A stretch of 64,000 nt of DNA from Citrobacter amalonaticus Y19 (GTDB lineage Bacteria; Pseudomonadota; Gammaproteobacteria; Enterobacterales; Enterobacteriaceae). Of this stretch, positions 6,445 through 16,599 are shown piece after piece. The stretch lies in contig NZ_CP011132.1 in the NCBI RefSeq assembly GCF_000981805.1, positions 1,860,001 through 1,924,000 on the forward strand. Reading direction: 5' to 3'. Position numbers and translations under genes: made by a program. Each line of letters opens with the position of its first letter. Within the stretch, counting starts at the first letter, position 1. The notes below the pieces were generated by a model. It saw only the letters and a list, made by a program, of their open reading frames with translations, did no database searches and was not told where the DNA came from.

Positions 6445-9400
6445 TTAAAACTGGTATTTGATGCCCACGTTTACTGAGGTGTCCGTATAATGTTCCGTTC
6501 CCACCCGTTGAGCGAGGTTTGTCCAGAGGGTGAGCGCCTCGGTCGGTTGCCCCTCAAAGCCTAACTTCACTTCACCCAGATTACGACTACCCGCCTGTTC
6601 AACCCTGACATTGTCCATCGTAACATTGGCATTGTTGGTGCTATGCAGCCAGTTAACCTCGCCATAAACCGTGTACAGTTTACCGCTTTCCTGTTCATCC
6701 AGGGCATCGTATGACAAGTTCAGTCCCAGGCGCGTTTGTGCGTTGCCGCTACCTTCAACCCGTGTACCGTTCACTTCCTGGTGGCGGTCAGCCTTCATAC
6801 CGCTCCAGATGACCTGTGCCTGTGGGGTGATGAAAAACGCACCACTGGTACTTTGATGCAACGGCTGACGATATCCGCCTTCCAGAGAAGCGCTCAGGCC
6901 TTTGATGCCATAGTTTTCTCCCACTTGCCCTTCTCCATTCACTGATGCACGCATCCAGCTGTATTGCAGCCAGCTGTCGGCATATCCCCCATTTAGCGAC
7001 TCCGCATTCTGGTACCAGGTCGCATAGGCGCCTGCACTGTAACCCTGAACACTGTTCTTCGCGTCGTAATGCGATTTTGAGGAGTGCGTATTCCCGTTGC
7101 TATAGCCATAACCTGCCATAACGCCTACGCCCAGCCGATCCTGTTCACCTGGTTGCCCGTTCCACAGTTCACCGCCGCCCTGAACCACATAATTGTTGCT
7201 ACCCATTTGTAACTGACCACTGCCATCGCGTGAATTATTGCGAAACGCTGACTGTCGCAACCACATACTGGAGTTTTCCGCCCGTCCTTCGCGATCCTTC
7301 AGACTGTGACTGAACAGGCGATTTGCTGCCGCCATGTTGGCAAGATAAGCGCCAGCTTCCGGACGGTAAATTTGCGCGTCCTGCACTGGTGTTGGTTCTG
7401 GCGTTGGTTGCGCCGGACTGACCGGCGTGGAAGGTTGTTCACCGGTATGCTCTGGTTCTTGTGGCTGATCCGGCTCTTGGGGTTGCGGTGGTTCTGGCGC
7501 CAGCGCCGAACGCAGATACCAGTCGCCGTTATCCTGGTGCAGGAAGTATTCATACGCTCCGGCCAGCGCGCGATTCTCCAGGGTAAACAGACCATCTGAC
7601 TGTCCACCTACGCTAATGACTTCAATTCCGTTCACCGTCGTGGTACCACTGCCGTTGACGTTATTCACATACAATTTTGTCGTCCCGGCGGTATTACCGG
7701 AGACAATCAGCCTGTCCGTTGCTGAACTGTCATCCCCCAGCGCGGTATTCATGATTAATGTCCCCCCACCAAGATAGTCGCCGACGGTGACAGTCTTGAA
7801 TGCTCCATCGTCCCCAGGTGCGGTAAACGCGACGGTACCCAAATTGCTGAGGGTAGTGACATCGGAATCCCCGGTAACATTCCAGCGGCTGGTGTCATCC
7901 AGCGCCATACTGTTTCCGCGAACCATACGGCCGGTCATCGTTGATGCCGTATTTAATGTGAGATTAAGCGCTGCCGCATTGATGGATTGCGAGACAGTAT
8001 CACCGAAAATATGTGAGTTGTCGCTCGCGGTCACATCCACCACACCAGACTGATACGCGCCGTTGTCTTCAACGTTCACCGCAATTCCGGCCTCCCCGCC
8101 AGTACGTCCTGCTAACGTCGAGCGAGTTAAATCGAGATCGAGGTCTGCATTAATGCTTCTCAACGCGTAGCCATCCTGGGTCTCAATGTGGCTATCGACC
8201 ATCGGTAACGCGCTATGGGTAATCATCGACAAATATCCCACCGCGATTCCATTGCTGTTGTTACCTGCCATGCTAATGCTGCTGTTATTGAAGCGAATAT
8301 CAGGGCTGCCACCAATAAACATCCCCGTCGAGTTATTACCGGTTACGCGCGCGGTCAGATTCTCTATTTGTGCAGTCGATGCAACATTGGTGGTGCCTAC
8401 ACTGAGAGCCGTCGAATTATCACCACTGAGCATGAGACGAATATCGTTCAGATAGGTATTAGCACGATCATTCATCACACCAACGCTGTCCTTCCCGCTC
8501 ATCGTAATATCAATGTCAGAAGCCGTAAGCGTTGGCTGAGTTGAATTGTTCCCCGCAGAAGCTTTCAGACCGTTGGTCCTGTCTCCGTGGACAGTAATAT
8601 CGACATCATCCATCGTCAGCGCGAATTTACTTGAGACATACACACCCTGACCGGAGTACCCAAATGTCTCAATGGATGAATTCGATAATGAAGCAGCGGA
8701 AAGTAAACTGGTCGTAGCGTAGTTGTTACCTATCTCAATGGCTGTCGCCCCTAACCCACGAGTAATAATGGCAAGGTTATTCATGGTCATCGCAATATTT
8801 CCGCTGGCCAGTAAAATGGCATACGACTGATAACCTTTAGTTTCAATCATGAGGTTATTCAGTAACGCCGTGGTGACCGGGGTCGATTGTAATGAACCGC
8901 CTCTTACCGAAACAGCATACGGATTGGGTGGTAATGATGAGGATGAATCATCACCATTATTCAGAACGGTAATCCGACTATCCTCAATATTGAGTGTGCT
9001 CCCTGCTGATGCAGCAATTCCTGTTTCTGATAAACCATAGCTATCTCCCCGAAGGGTTATATCTGAGTTGTTAAGAATATCCAGGCGAGAGCCTGTGCCA
9101 CTGAGCAGGACACCTCGCCCCACTGAGAAGGTGCTGTTGCTGAAAACAGCAGATGCGCCATTGCTGACTTCACCAAGGTTGGCATAACTATATACATTCG
9201 AATTGGTAACACTCACTGCTGAACCAGCATCTTTGGCTGTAAAAACAAGATCATTATCTTCGCGGTATGGCGATGTTGTCATCAAATTAATATCGGAATT
9301 CGTCAGCCCGATTTGTCCACCACCATAGGCTTTCATCATGGTGTATATGCTATTATAAGAATTACGATTGATATTGACATTAACATTATCACCCGTAATT

Positions 9401-9606
9401 TTCCCACCGGCTCGATAGGCTTCAAGAACAACGTAATCGATTGTGTTGGTATATTGTTCTTCTGGTGTTAAAGTTATTAACTGGTTTGTTCCAGCCATAA
9501 TTTTTCCGTTGCTGACAGCCGCTGCTTGCCATGACGTGAATACCAGCACAATCGCCATCGTAAGAAGCGTTTTTTTAAAGCAAGTATTTATAGTAGGTTT
9601 ATACAT
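6445..9606 (-). CDS. Autotransporter adhesin-like protein, AIDA/pertactin type (YcgV position)
   Basis: Type Va autotransporter, 1053 aa from the ATG at 9606 (AGAGG ribosome site; a TTG two codons upstream is a less likely start). Signal peptide about 1-32. The passenger (about 33-700) consists of Asn/Thr/Ser-rich beta-helix repeats with many NNS and GNN motifs. A Pro/Glu/Gln-rich linker at about 702-740 leads to a C-terminal beta-barrel of roughly 300 residues ending in the outer-membrane signature Tyr-Gln-Phe. No protease triad or cysteine pair was seen in the passenger, so adhesion or autoaggregation is more likely than enzymatic activity. In E. coli the autotransporter ycgV lies between ychF and dhaR, so this is its positional counterpart; true orthology is not established. 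Confidence 0.85.
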   Translation of the reverse strand: MYKPTINTCFKKTLLTMAIVLVFTSWQAAAVSNGKIMAGTNQLITLTPEEQYTNTIDYVVLEAYRAGGKITGDNVNVNINRNSYNSIYTMMKAYGGGQIGLTNSDINLMTTSPYREDNDLVFTAKDAGSAVSVTNSNVYSYANLGEVSNGASAVFSNSTFSVGRGVLLSGTGSRLDILNNSDITLRGDSYGLSETGIAASAGSTLNIEDSRITVLNNGDDSSSSLPPNPYAVSVRGGSLQSTPVTTALLNNLMIETKGYQSYAILLASGNIAMTMNNLAIITRGLGATAIEIGNNYATTSLLSAASLSNSSIETFGYSGQGVYVSSKFALTMDDVDITVHGDRTNGLKASAGNNSTQPTLTASDIDITMSGKDSVGVMNDRANTYLNDIRLMLSGDNSTALSVGTTNVASTAQIENLTARVTGNNSTGMFIGGSPDIRFNNSSISMAGNNSNGIAVGYLSMITHSALPMVDSHIETQDGYALRSINADLDLDLTRSTLAGRTGGEAGIAVNVEDNGAYQSGVVDVTASDNSHIFGDTVSQSINAAALNLTLNTASTMTGRMVRGNSMALDDTSRWNVTGDSDVTTLSNLGTVAFTAPGDDGAFKTVTVGDYLGGGTLIMNTALGDDSSATDRLIVSGNTAGTTKLYVNNVNGSGTTTVNGIEVISVGGQSDGLFTLENRALAGAYEYFLHQDNGDWYLRSALAPEPPQPQEPDQPQEPEHTGEQPSTPVSPAQPTPEPTPVQDAQIYRPEAGAYLANMAAANRLFSHSLKDREGRAENSSMWLRQSAFRNNSRDGSGQLQMGSNNYVVQGGGELWNGQPGEQDRLGVGVMAGYGYSNGNTHSSKSHYDAKNSVQGYSAGAYATWYQNAESLNGGYADSWLQYSWMRASVNGEGQVGENYGIKGLSASLEGGYRQPLHQSTSGAFFITPQAQVIWSGMKADRHQEVNGTRVEGSGNAQTRLGLNLSYDALDEQESGKLYTVYGEVNWLHSTNNANVTMDNVRVEQAGSRNLGEVKLGFEGQPTEALTLWTNLAQRVGTEHYTDTSVNVGIKYQF

Positions 9607-10092
9607 CAGCAATACCTCTCTACTTTCAGAAGTAATATCTGAAGGCGTTTTTTAAATACGAGTCACAGCCAAATCAAGCGTCTTATTTAGCTTCAGCATA
9701 TAGCCAATAATATTCATGCAATATTACGAGTTTGATCGACAAGCCCACGTTAATTCTGTGGTAATTGATTGGTGGCCTTAAACTGTATCGTGAGTGCATT
9801 TTTACATTGCACTAAAAATGAGTCAATACAGGGGGAAGTGAGGGGGGAAGGCATTAATGATGCTTCTTAATTACTTACCTGGGTGATCTTGTAATTGCAC
9901 CTTTTATTTATGCTTTTTTTCAGTCGGTTACGCTGTTCTCCTGTTATCGATTTAAGAAATTACTCCCCATATTTAAGAATATTATTAATTATTAAAACGT
10001 CTTATCATTTGATTACCCACGCACGACTTACCGTACAGAGCGTGACAGGAACAGGGGCCGGTTTCCCGGCCCTTGAGTTATATAGCTGTCAG
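9607..10092. other. Intergenic region between the two autotransporter genes
   Basis: 486 bases without a convincing gene. The part next to 9607 should hold the promoter of the smaller autotransporter. A GC-rich hairpin at 10055-10072 (GGGCCGG/CCGGCCC) just past the stop of the larger autotransporter may end its transcript but has no T-run. Bases 9780-10030 are homologous to DNA upstream of the larger autotransporter. Confidence 0.6.
9780..10030. repeat. Diverged direct repeat, copy 1 (upstream of the smaller autotransporter)
   Basis: Aligns with 17050-17300 at a nearly constant offset of 7269-7270 bases. Shared blocks include AGTCAATA-AGGG (9821 / 17090), TTCTTAATTA (about 9868 / 17138) and ATTTAAGAATATTATT (9971 / 17241). 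The unit is AT-rich and noncoding, and is presumably an old duplicated regulatory region. Confidence 0.7.
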
Positions 10093-13000
10093 TTACCAGC
10101 TGTATTTTATTCCCAGCATCCCCTGAGTATCACTGTAACCTTTATTACCCAGTTGTACACCCACACCACCCCAGACGCTCAGACGGTCATTCAGCTTACC
10201 TTCCACCCCGGTGCGGATTTCACCCAGGTTACGGGCGCCATCACGACTGACGGGTGTACCATCCATCTTCACGCCGAAGCTTTCGGTGTTGTGGATCCAG
10301 TTCACTTCCACGAACGGCTGGAACTCACGCTGTTTGCCGTCATCCATTTTGTGGTGACTGTTCAGGTAAGTCTTCACGCCCAGACGGGTCTGGATATTGC
10401 CGTCGCCCTGCGCTTCGATGCGGGTGCCGTCTTTCCGGGTGTGCACATTATCTTTCACGCCCATCCAGGTGACCTGCGCCTGTGGCTGCACATACCAGGT
10501 GTTCCGCGTGCCCTGGCTGCCGGCAAACTCCCCGGCTTTCAGGGTGTAACCCGCTTCCAGCGAGGCGGTCAGCCCTTTCGAGTTGTAACTGTCGCTCTCA
10601 CGGTTATCCGCTTCCACCCTGTTGTCAAACCAGTTGTACAGCATCCAACTGTCAACATACGCCCCGGTTTTGTCCGCCTCGTTCTGGTACCAGGTGCCGT
10701 ACAGACCGGCGCTGTAACCGCTGATGCGCCCGTCTGAGCCGTAACCGGCACGGTCGCTGCGGGTATTGCTGTGCGCATTCGCATAGCCGCCCATCACGCC
10801 CAGATGCCAGCGGTCGTTGCCGTCGGTGCTCCACTGTGCGATGTCACCGCCCAGTTGCAGCACGTAGCGGTTGCTCTGGGTTTTCAACTGACCGTCACCG
10901 GCAGAGGAACGTTCGTGTCCGCCAACGTGACGCATCCACATGCTGGAGGCCAGTCCCTCATCTTCCAGCGCATCGGTATACTGCGGCTCACCAAGACGGT
11001 CGTGCAGGCGGTGGTTAAACAGCGTGTTGGCGGTCGCGAGGTTGCTGATATAGCTGCCGGCTTCCGGGCGCAGCGCATCCGGTGCTGTCGGGTCAACCAC
11101 CGGGGTTTTCGGCTCCTGCGGCGTTACGGATCCGGTCCATTTACTGGTCAGATACCAGTTTTTCTCCGCGTTACCAGTACCTTTTGCCAGGGTATAGACA
11201 TACGCTCCGGCTTCCACGGTGCCGGTGGTCAGGGCGAAGTTTCCGGCAGAGTTACCGCCCACCTGTACCAGTTCAATACCGTTGACGGTTTGTGCGCCTG
11301 TGCCCCCGACGTTGTTCACCGCAACCCGTGTGTTACCGGCCGTATCTCCGTGAACGGTGAGTTTGTCGGTCAGGGAGTCGTCACCGCCGAGAGCCGTGTT
11401 GAACGCCATCAGACCATCATTGCCGCTGTAGTTGCCGTTAACCGTCAGCGCGTTACCCGGCTGCATCCCCGGACGGTTCAGCAGTACCCGACCGCTGTTG
11501 TTCAGGTCGCCGCCGACAGTGAAGTCCACCTGCAGTGTCCCCCCCTGCATGACGTTGATATCACCGGCGGTGCTGCCGTACCCTGACAGGGTTGCGCCGT
11601 CGTGAACATTCACAAGCTGGCTTGCCATATCCACTGGAGAGGTGGTTTTATCACCCAGCGCAATTTCCCCGCCAAGAATTTCAGTGGTACCGGTCCAGGC
11701 TGCTGAGCCTTGTGTCAGTGTCAGGACACCACTGCCGGTTTTGGTGAGGTCGCCGCTGCCGCTGACGGCATTGCTGAGCGTCCAGTCGCTGGCGGTGTTC
11801 ACGGTCAGCAGACCGTTATCGTTGACGGATGCGGTGCCGAGGTTGTTCTGTTCGCTGACGGTCAGGCTGCTGCCGCTGTCGATGTTAAACAGGCCGCTGA
11901 AGCCGCGGTTGTCGCCAGTCAGCATAACATCTGTGGTGTTTGTGGCATCGACATCCCCGGTGCCGCTGAGGTTATTAACCTGCGCCCCGGTGACACCGTC
12001 CAGCGTCAGGGTACCGTCATCAGTGATATCCCCTGTCCCGGCACCCAGTACGTCACTGATAACCACTTCCGCACCGTTGCTGATGTTGGTGGTGGCACTC
12101 AGACCGCTGTTGGCTCCGCTGATGGTCAGCACGCCGCCGTCAATGTTCAGCTTCCCGGTTCCGGTCAGAACACCGTCACTGTTGCCGCCGTTCGTCAGCG
12201 TCAGCGCGCCGCCGCTCAGTGAGCCGTCACCCAGGTCAAGCACTGACCCCGCCTGGCCGGTCAGCACCCCGGCAGTCTGTACCGTGTTGTTTAGGTCTGC
12301 CGTGGCATTGCTGCTGATGTTCAGCCCGCTGGTATTGCCCAGCGCGCCGTCCGCATCGGTCCGCAGGGTACCTGCCTGCACCAGGGTGGCGCCGCTGTAG
12401 TCGTTGAGGCCATTCGAAAGTGAGACCGTATCGCCCGTGCTCACGGCCAGATTCCCCGTACCGGAGACTTTCGCTGACATGTCCGCATCCGCTCCGGTGT
12501 CAGCCGCAAACGCGGCCAGCGTCAGCGTCTGCTCGTTACGGATATCCACTTCCTTCAGACCGTAGTTAATGTACAGGCCATCACCGGGAGCTGTGGTCAT
12601 ACGAAAACCATACTGTCCGTCAGCAACCACCGTGCCGTTCTGGGCAATCTCGATGTTCTCATCCGTGCCGATGGCATTCCCGTTCTGGTCGGTCAGCGTC
12701 AGCGAACCACCGGAACCGGTGACGGTATCCGCCTGTACCAGTCGGATATCTGCGTGTGTGTCATCCTGCTGTAGCAGGTTCAGGTCGGTGTCCGGATCTG
12801 CCGTCAGCCCCGGGTCATTCCACGGGTCAGTCAGCCTCACCTGCACGTTACCGATGCCGCTTGCCTGAAAATCCCGACCATCCCGGTTGAAGGTACCGGC
12901 ACCAGCAACCAGTGTTCCGGTCTGCAGAACGCCGTCAGACTGTGCGGCACCAGGCAGGGAGATATCGAACGCGAGGGTACCGCCGTTAAAGGCCAGTCCA

Positions 13001-16000
13001 TCGGTATTCTGCACTTCGCCACTTACGGTAGTGGTGTTGCCAGTACTGGTCATCAGCATGGCGTGCGTCAGTGCCGCTGCGTTGTCCCCGGACAGGGCAA
13101 AAGTACTGTTTTTCAGGTCAGTGACCCCGGCGAAGTCCTCGCCGGTAGAAGAGGTGAAGGTAAATGTGTCTGCGGCTGACGCCAGATCCACATTCAGCAG
13201 GCCGTTCCCCGTCAGAATGTTGCTGAAAGTGAAATTCCCGCTGCCGTCTGTTGTCGCGCCTGCAACGTCCAGCGTTCCCGGTGTGGCAATGTTAACAGCG
13301 CTGGTACCAAGACCGGTATTGCCGGTGGTTGATTGTACGGTGGTAGTAAGAGTACCGCCGTTAACCTGTGTGGTACCGCTGTAAGTATTCTCTGTGTTCA
13401 GAACGGTATGCCCTGCATCCTGCATGACGGTACCGTTGCCAGTAATCAGCGAGGTGAACTGGTAGCCGCCAGTGGTGGTCGGGTCATTTACAGTATGGTT
13501 GAAGACGATAAAGCCTGTCCCTGCGCCCATGTTAACGCTGTCAGCGCCGGTGATGAACCCCGCGCCGGTTGCCGAATCACCGTGTGCGGCACCGATGTTG
13601 AGAGTACCCGTACTGCCGGCCTGCATCGCCAGCTCCACGGGGTTCGCTGTATCCAGCGTACCACCGTTACTCAGGGTGAGGGTGCCGGAGCCCATCTTGC
13701 CCAGATACACAAGTGGGGAGCGCAGCAGGGAATCTGTACCCGCTACGATGACGGTTCCTGTGCTGCCCGCTCCGGCACCCACCACACCAGAGCTACTGTT
13801 TGCCAGACCACCATCAGTTACAGTCAGTGTACCTGTACCGGACTGGCCTACGGTCAGAGCCCCAACATGGAACCCGGACCCCGTCCCCTCCACATTCACT
13901 GAGCCATCCCCGGCCGACTGACTGCCAATTTGGGTGGCACCAGCATTCACCGTCCCACCGTCAAAAATAGTAAGGGTACCTGTCGCACCATTGCCCACAG
14001 TGAAGGAACCGATGCCGTTGTCCCAGATTGCCCCGGAACTGACATCCACCGTACCGTTCCCGGCAGCAGCGTTACCAAGAGTGCCTCCATTGCTGGTCAC
14101 TCTGGCATTATCCGTCAACGTCATCGAACCCGTGCCCTGACCGCCGATGGTCAGCGAACCCGTCAGATCCCACAAGGAATCCGACCCCTCCACCGTAACA
14201 ATACCGGTGCCGCCAGCTGCACTCCCTACCGTACCGCTGCCAGTGCTGTTCACCACAGCTCCATCCGCAATGGCCAGCGTACCCTGACCGTAATTGGCCA
14301 CGGTCAGGGTGGTGGTGTTCAGTACGGCATCGGTGCCGTTGACATTTATCTGCCCCGTCCCCCCTGCTCCGCCCCCCAGAGTGGTCGCACCGCCAGTGAC
14401 CGTCCCGGTGGTGTTGATATTGAGGGTACCGGTGCCGTTGTTACCGACAGACAGGATTTGCGCGACGCCGCTGGCGTTGACAAGATTCCACACGCCGCCG
14501 TTACTGACATCCACGTCACCTGTGCTGTCTGCCCTGTCGCCGACAATCCCCATGCCGGTACTGTTCACCACGCCACTATCGGCGATGGCGAGTATGCCCC
14601 GGCCATAGCTGCCTACAATCAGTGAGCTGGTGTTCAGAGCTGCATCGGTTCCATTAACGTTTACGTTCCCTGTCCCGCCCACGGCGCCACCCAGAGTGGT
14701 CGCACCGCCAGTGACTGTCCCGGTGGTGTTGATATTGAGGGTGCCGGTGCCGTAATTGCCGACAGACAGCATTTGCGCAATGCCACTGGCATTAATCAGG
14801 CTCCACAGCCCACCGTTGCTGACATCCACTACCCCCGAGCTACCCGCGTTGCTACCTATCGTGCCGGTACCTGAACTGTTCACGACACCGTTGTCAGTGA
14901 TGGTGAGCGTACCGGTACCCGACTGCCCCACGATCAGGATAGCGGTGTTCAGCACAGCATCGGCGCCATTCACTTCCACGGTACCGTCACCTGTATTCGC
15001 GTTACCAAGAGTTGTGTTTCCTGCCGTCACCGAACCGATCGTGTCGATATTAAGGGTACCGGTGCCGTTGTTACCCACGCTTAGACTCTGGAGCACGCCA
15101 CTGCCATTAACCATGTTCACACTGGAACCACCGCTAATGTCAAAGGAGCCTGTACTGCCTTCTTGCAATCCCACCAAAATGCTGCCTGCGGATGTCATCG
15201 CCGCACCATTGGTCAACGTCGCGGAACCCGCCCCCTGAAGTCCGATGTTCGTTGCAGCAGTCGTGGTCCAGGTAGAGTTATCACCATCAACCGTAACCCT
15301 GGCGATATCACCAGCAAGTCTGCCGATATTGATTGCATTCGATTTCAATGCCCCGCCATTTGTGACCTGTAAAGTGGTAGGCGTTGTCGTGTTGACGCCC
15401 TGCATTGAAAGGGTTGCGCCCGTGCTGAGCAGGGAGCCAATACCATCAACGGTAATGAGTGCGCTGGACGTGGCGTTGTTAGCCATCATCTGACCACCAC
15501 GGGTAAGGTTTACAGCACCTCCATTGGTAATGGTTATTGTGGGGGTGGTGCCCGTCGTATTCCCCATAAAAAAGTTGCCGTTGTTCGTCCATACAGAACC
15601 GGTGCCGTCCACCTTCACTGCGCCATTGATAGCATCACCGGAAGCACCGCTCGTGACGAGATTGCCACCGTTGGTGACGGTCAGTACGCCACCCGTATTC
15701 ACACTGAAATTGCCGGAGGTCAGTCTGGAGTCAGTGCCATCAATCGTGAGCGTGGAACCGTTAAATACATTGGCCCCCCCACGATTATTGGGGCTGGTTA
15801 CCTGCCCCCCGTCCGTAATAGAGAGGTCGCCGCTTATCTGCAGGCCACCGTAACCATATGTCAGGCTGGAACCTGTACCATCCACAGTGGCTGAACTGCC
15901 AACACCTATTGACGTGCCACCACCAGCATCGCTACCGGTAATCACTGAACTCCCTCCTGAGATGTTCAGTGTTCCCGTACCTTTACCGCCCACTATCAGG

Positions 16001-16599
16001 GGTTGTCCGGACAAATTCCACAAACTGCCACTGCTGACATTCACCACGCCCGTGCTGCCTGCGTTTTGTCCAATCGTCGCGCTACCACTATTGCTGACGA
16101 CACCACCGTTAGTAATGGTTAACGTACCTTCACCAGCACTACCCACTCTGATATCCGCTATATTCAGTATCGCGCCCGTACCATCGACCGTGACGAGTCC
16201 CGTACTTCCGGCAGCTGACCCAATTGTAGTGACCGTACCGCTGACCGAACCGCCATTATTGATTCTGAGCTCACCCGTTTCACCACTGGTGGTGCCCACC
16301 GTGATGACGCCTGCATCGGAAAGCGAGTTGTCCTGAGTGATGACCAAAGGACTGTTGCCTTGACTGTTGTCGACATCCAAAGCAGCAAAGGCTGTTACGG
16401 GCAGCACCATCATCAGGAGTAAAGAAAGCAAGCGGATCCGGGAAGGAATACGGTATGACACGAAGATATTCTGTTGCGAGGTTATCGCCGGTACCGTCCG
16501 ACTTCTCGATGAGTTCTGCTGTTTTCCACTCACCAGTTCAGAGCAGACCTGGAATACTCGTAAGGTGTTGTTCCAGATAACACGATAGATTTTATTCAT
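10093..16599 (-). CDS. Giant autotransporter with tandem passenger repeats
   Basis: Type Va autotransporter, 2168 aa from the ATG at 16599 (a GTG three codons earlier is possible). The N-terminus MNKIYRVIWNNTLRVFQV is an extended signal peptide region, and cleavage is predicted near TAFA/ALD (about 68). The passenger is built from Gly/Thr/Ser/Asn-rich 20-25-residue beta-helix units (GTGTLTI, GGVVNS, VGQSGTG). These are organised in longer 105-residue repeats around residues 500-820. After a short Pro-rich linker (about 1826-1846), a barrel of about 320 residues follows, related to that of the neighbouring autotransporter (RPEAGSYISN against RPEAGAYLAN) and ending Tyr-Ser-Trp. Probable role: surface adhesin or biofilm protein. 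The frame is intact despite the repeats. Confidence 0.87.
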   Translation of the reverse strand: MNKIYRVIWNNTLRVFQVCSELVSGKQQNSSRSRTVPAITSQQNIFVSYRIPSRIRLLSLLLMMVLPVTAFAALDVDNSQGNSPLVITQDNSLSDAGVITVGTTSGETGELRINNGGSVSGTVTTIGSAAGSTGLVTVDGTGAILNIADIRVGSAGEGTLTITNGGVVSNSGSATIGQNAGSTGVVNVSSGSLWNLSGQPLIVGGKGTGTLNISGGSSVITGSDAGGGTSIGVGSSATVDGTGSSLTYGYGGLQISGDLSITDGGQVTSPNNRGGANVFNGSTLTIDGTDSRLTSGNFSVNTGGVLTVTNGGNLVTSGASGDAINGAVKVDGTGSVWTNNGNFFMGNTTGTTPTITITNGGAVNLTRGGQMMANNATSSALITVDGIGSLLSTGATLSMQGVNTTTPTTLQVTNGGALKSNAINIGRLAGDIARVTVDGDNSTWTTTAATNIGLQGAGSATLTNGAAMTSAGSILVGLQEGSTGSFDISGGSSVNMVNGSGVLQSLSVGNNGTGTLNIDTIGSVTAGNTTLGNANTGDGTVEVNGADAVLNTAILIVGQSGTGTLTITDNGVVNSSGTGTIGSNAGSSGVVDVSNGGLWSLINASGIAQMLSVGNYGTGTLNINTTGTVTGGATTLGGAVGGTGNVNVNGTDAALNTSSLIVGSYGRGILAIADSGVVNSTGMGIVGDRADSTGDVDVSNGGVWNLVNASGVAQILSVGNNGTGTLNINTTGTVTGGATTLGGGAGGTGQINVNGTDAVLNTTTLTVANYGQGTLAIADGAVVNSTGSGTVGSAAGGTGIVTVEGSDSLWDLTGSLTIGGQGTGSMTLTDNARVTSNGGTLGNAAAGNGTVDVSSGAIWDNGIGSFTVGNGATGTLTIFDGGTVNAGATQIGSQSAGDGSVNVEGTGSGFHVGALTVGQSGTGTLTVTDGGLANSSSGVVGAGAGSTGTVIVAGTDSLLRSPLVYLGKMGSGTLTLSNGGTLDTANPVELAMQAGSTGTLNIGAAHGDSATGAGFITGADSVNMGAGTGFIVFNHTVNDPTTTGGYQFTSLITGNGTVMQDAGHTVLNTENTYSGTTQVNGGTLTTTVQSTTGNTGLGTSAVNIATPGTLDVAGATTDGSGNFTFSNILTGNGLLNVDLASAADTFTFTSSTGEDFAGVTDLKNSTFALSGDNAAALTHAMLMTSTGNTTTVSGEVQNTDGLAFNGGTLAFDISLPGAAQSDGVLQTGTLVAGAGTFNRDGRDFQASGIGNVQVRLTDPWNDPGLTADPDTDLNLLQQDDTHADIRLVQADTVTGSGGSLTLTDQNGNAIGTDENIEIAQNGTVVADGQYGFRMTTAPGDGLYINYGLKEVDIRNEQTLTLAAFAADTGADADMSAKVSGTGNLAVSTGDTVSLSNGLNDYSGATLVQAGTLRTDADGALGNTSGLNISSNATADLNNTVQTAGVLTGQAGSVLDLGDGSLSGGALTLTNGGNSDGVLTGTGKLNIDGGVLTISGANSGLSATTNISNGAEVVISDVLGAGTGDITDDGTLTLDGVTGAQVNNLSGTGDVDATNTTDVMLTGDNRGFSGLFNIDSGSSLTVSEQNNLGTASVNDNGLLTVNTASDWTLSNAVSGSGDLTKTGSGVLTLTQGSAAWTGTTEILGGEIALGDKTTSPVDMASQLVNVHDGATLSGYGSTAGDINVMQGGTLQVDFTVGGDLNNSGRVLLNRPGMQPGNALTVNGNYSGNDGLMAFNTALGGDDSLTDKLTVHGDTAGNTRVAVNNVGGTGAQTVNGIELVQVGGNSAGNFALTTGTVEAGAYVYTLAKGTGNAEKNWYLTSKWTGSVTPQEPKTPVVDPTAPDALRPEAGSYISNLATANTLFNHRLHDRLGEPQYTDALEDEGLASSMWMRHVGGHERSSAGDGQLKTQSNRYVLQLGGDIAQWSTDGNDRWHLGVMGGYANAHSNTRSDRAGYGSDGRISGYSAGLYGTWYQNEADKTGAYVDSWMLYNWFDNRVEADNRESDSYNSKGLTASLEAGYTLKAGEFAGSQGTRNTWYVQPQAQVTWMGVKDNVHTRKDGTRIEAQGDGNIQTRLGVKTYLNSHHKMDDGKQREFQPFVEVNWIHNTESFGVKMDGTPVSRDGARNLGEIRTGVEGKLNDRLSVWGGVGVQLGNKGYSDTQGMLGIKYSW
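14140..15080 (-). repeat. Three in-frame 315-bp tandem repeats in the giant autotransporter
   Basis: The anchor sequence AGAGTGGTCGCACC at 14378 recurs at 14693 and, diverged, at 15008, each exactly 315 bases (105 codons) apart. Each unit encodes a block beginning SVGN(N/Y)GTGTLNI and containing VNG(T/A)DA and VDVSNGG. The period is a multiple of three, so copies can be gained or lost without breaking the frame. Confidence 0.85.

Noticed and set aside
11642..12400. Long plus-strand frames opposite the giant autotransporter (several between 10.7 and 16.6 kb)
   Set aside because: They mirror the repetitive Gly/Thr codons of the autotransporter, have Pro/Ser/Val-rich products and no ribosome sites.
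14140..15080. Possible CRISPR array because of regular repetition
   Set aside because: The repeats are long (315 bp), contiguous and in frame with a protein; there are no short identical repeats with unique spacers. No CRISPR array was seen elsewhere.
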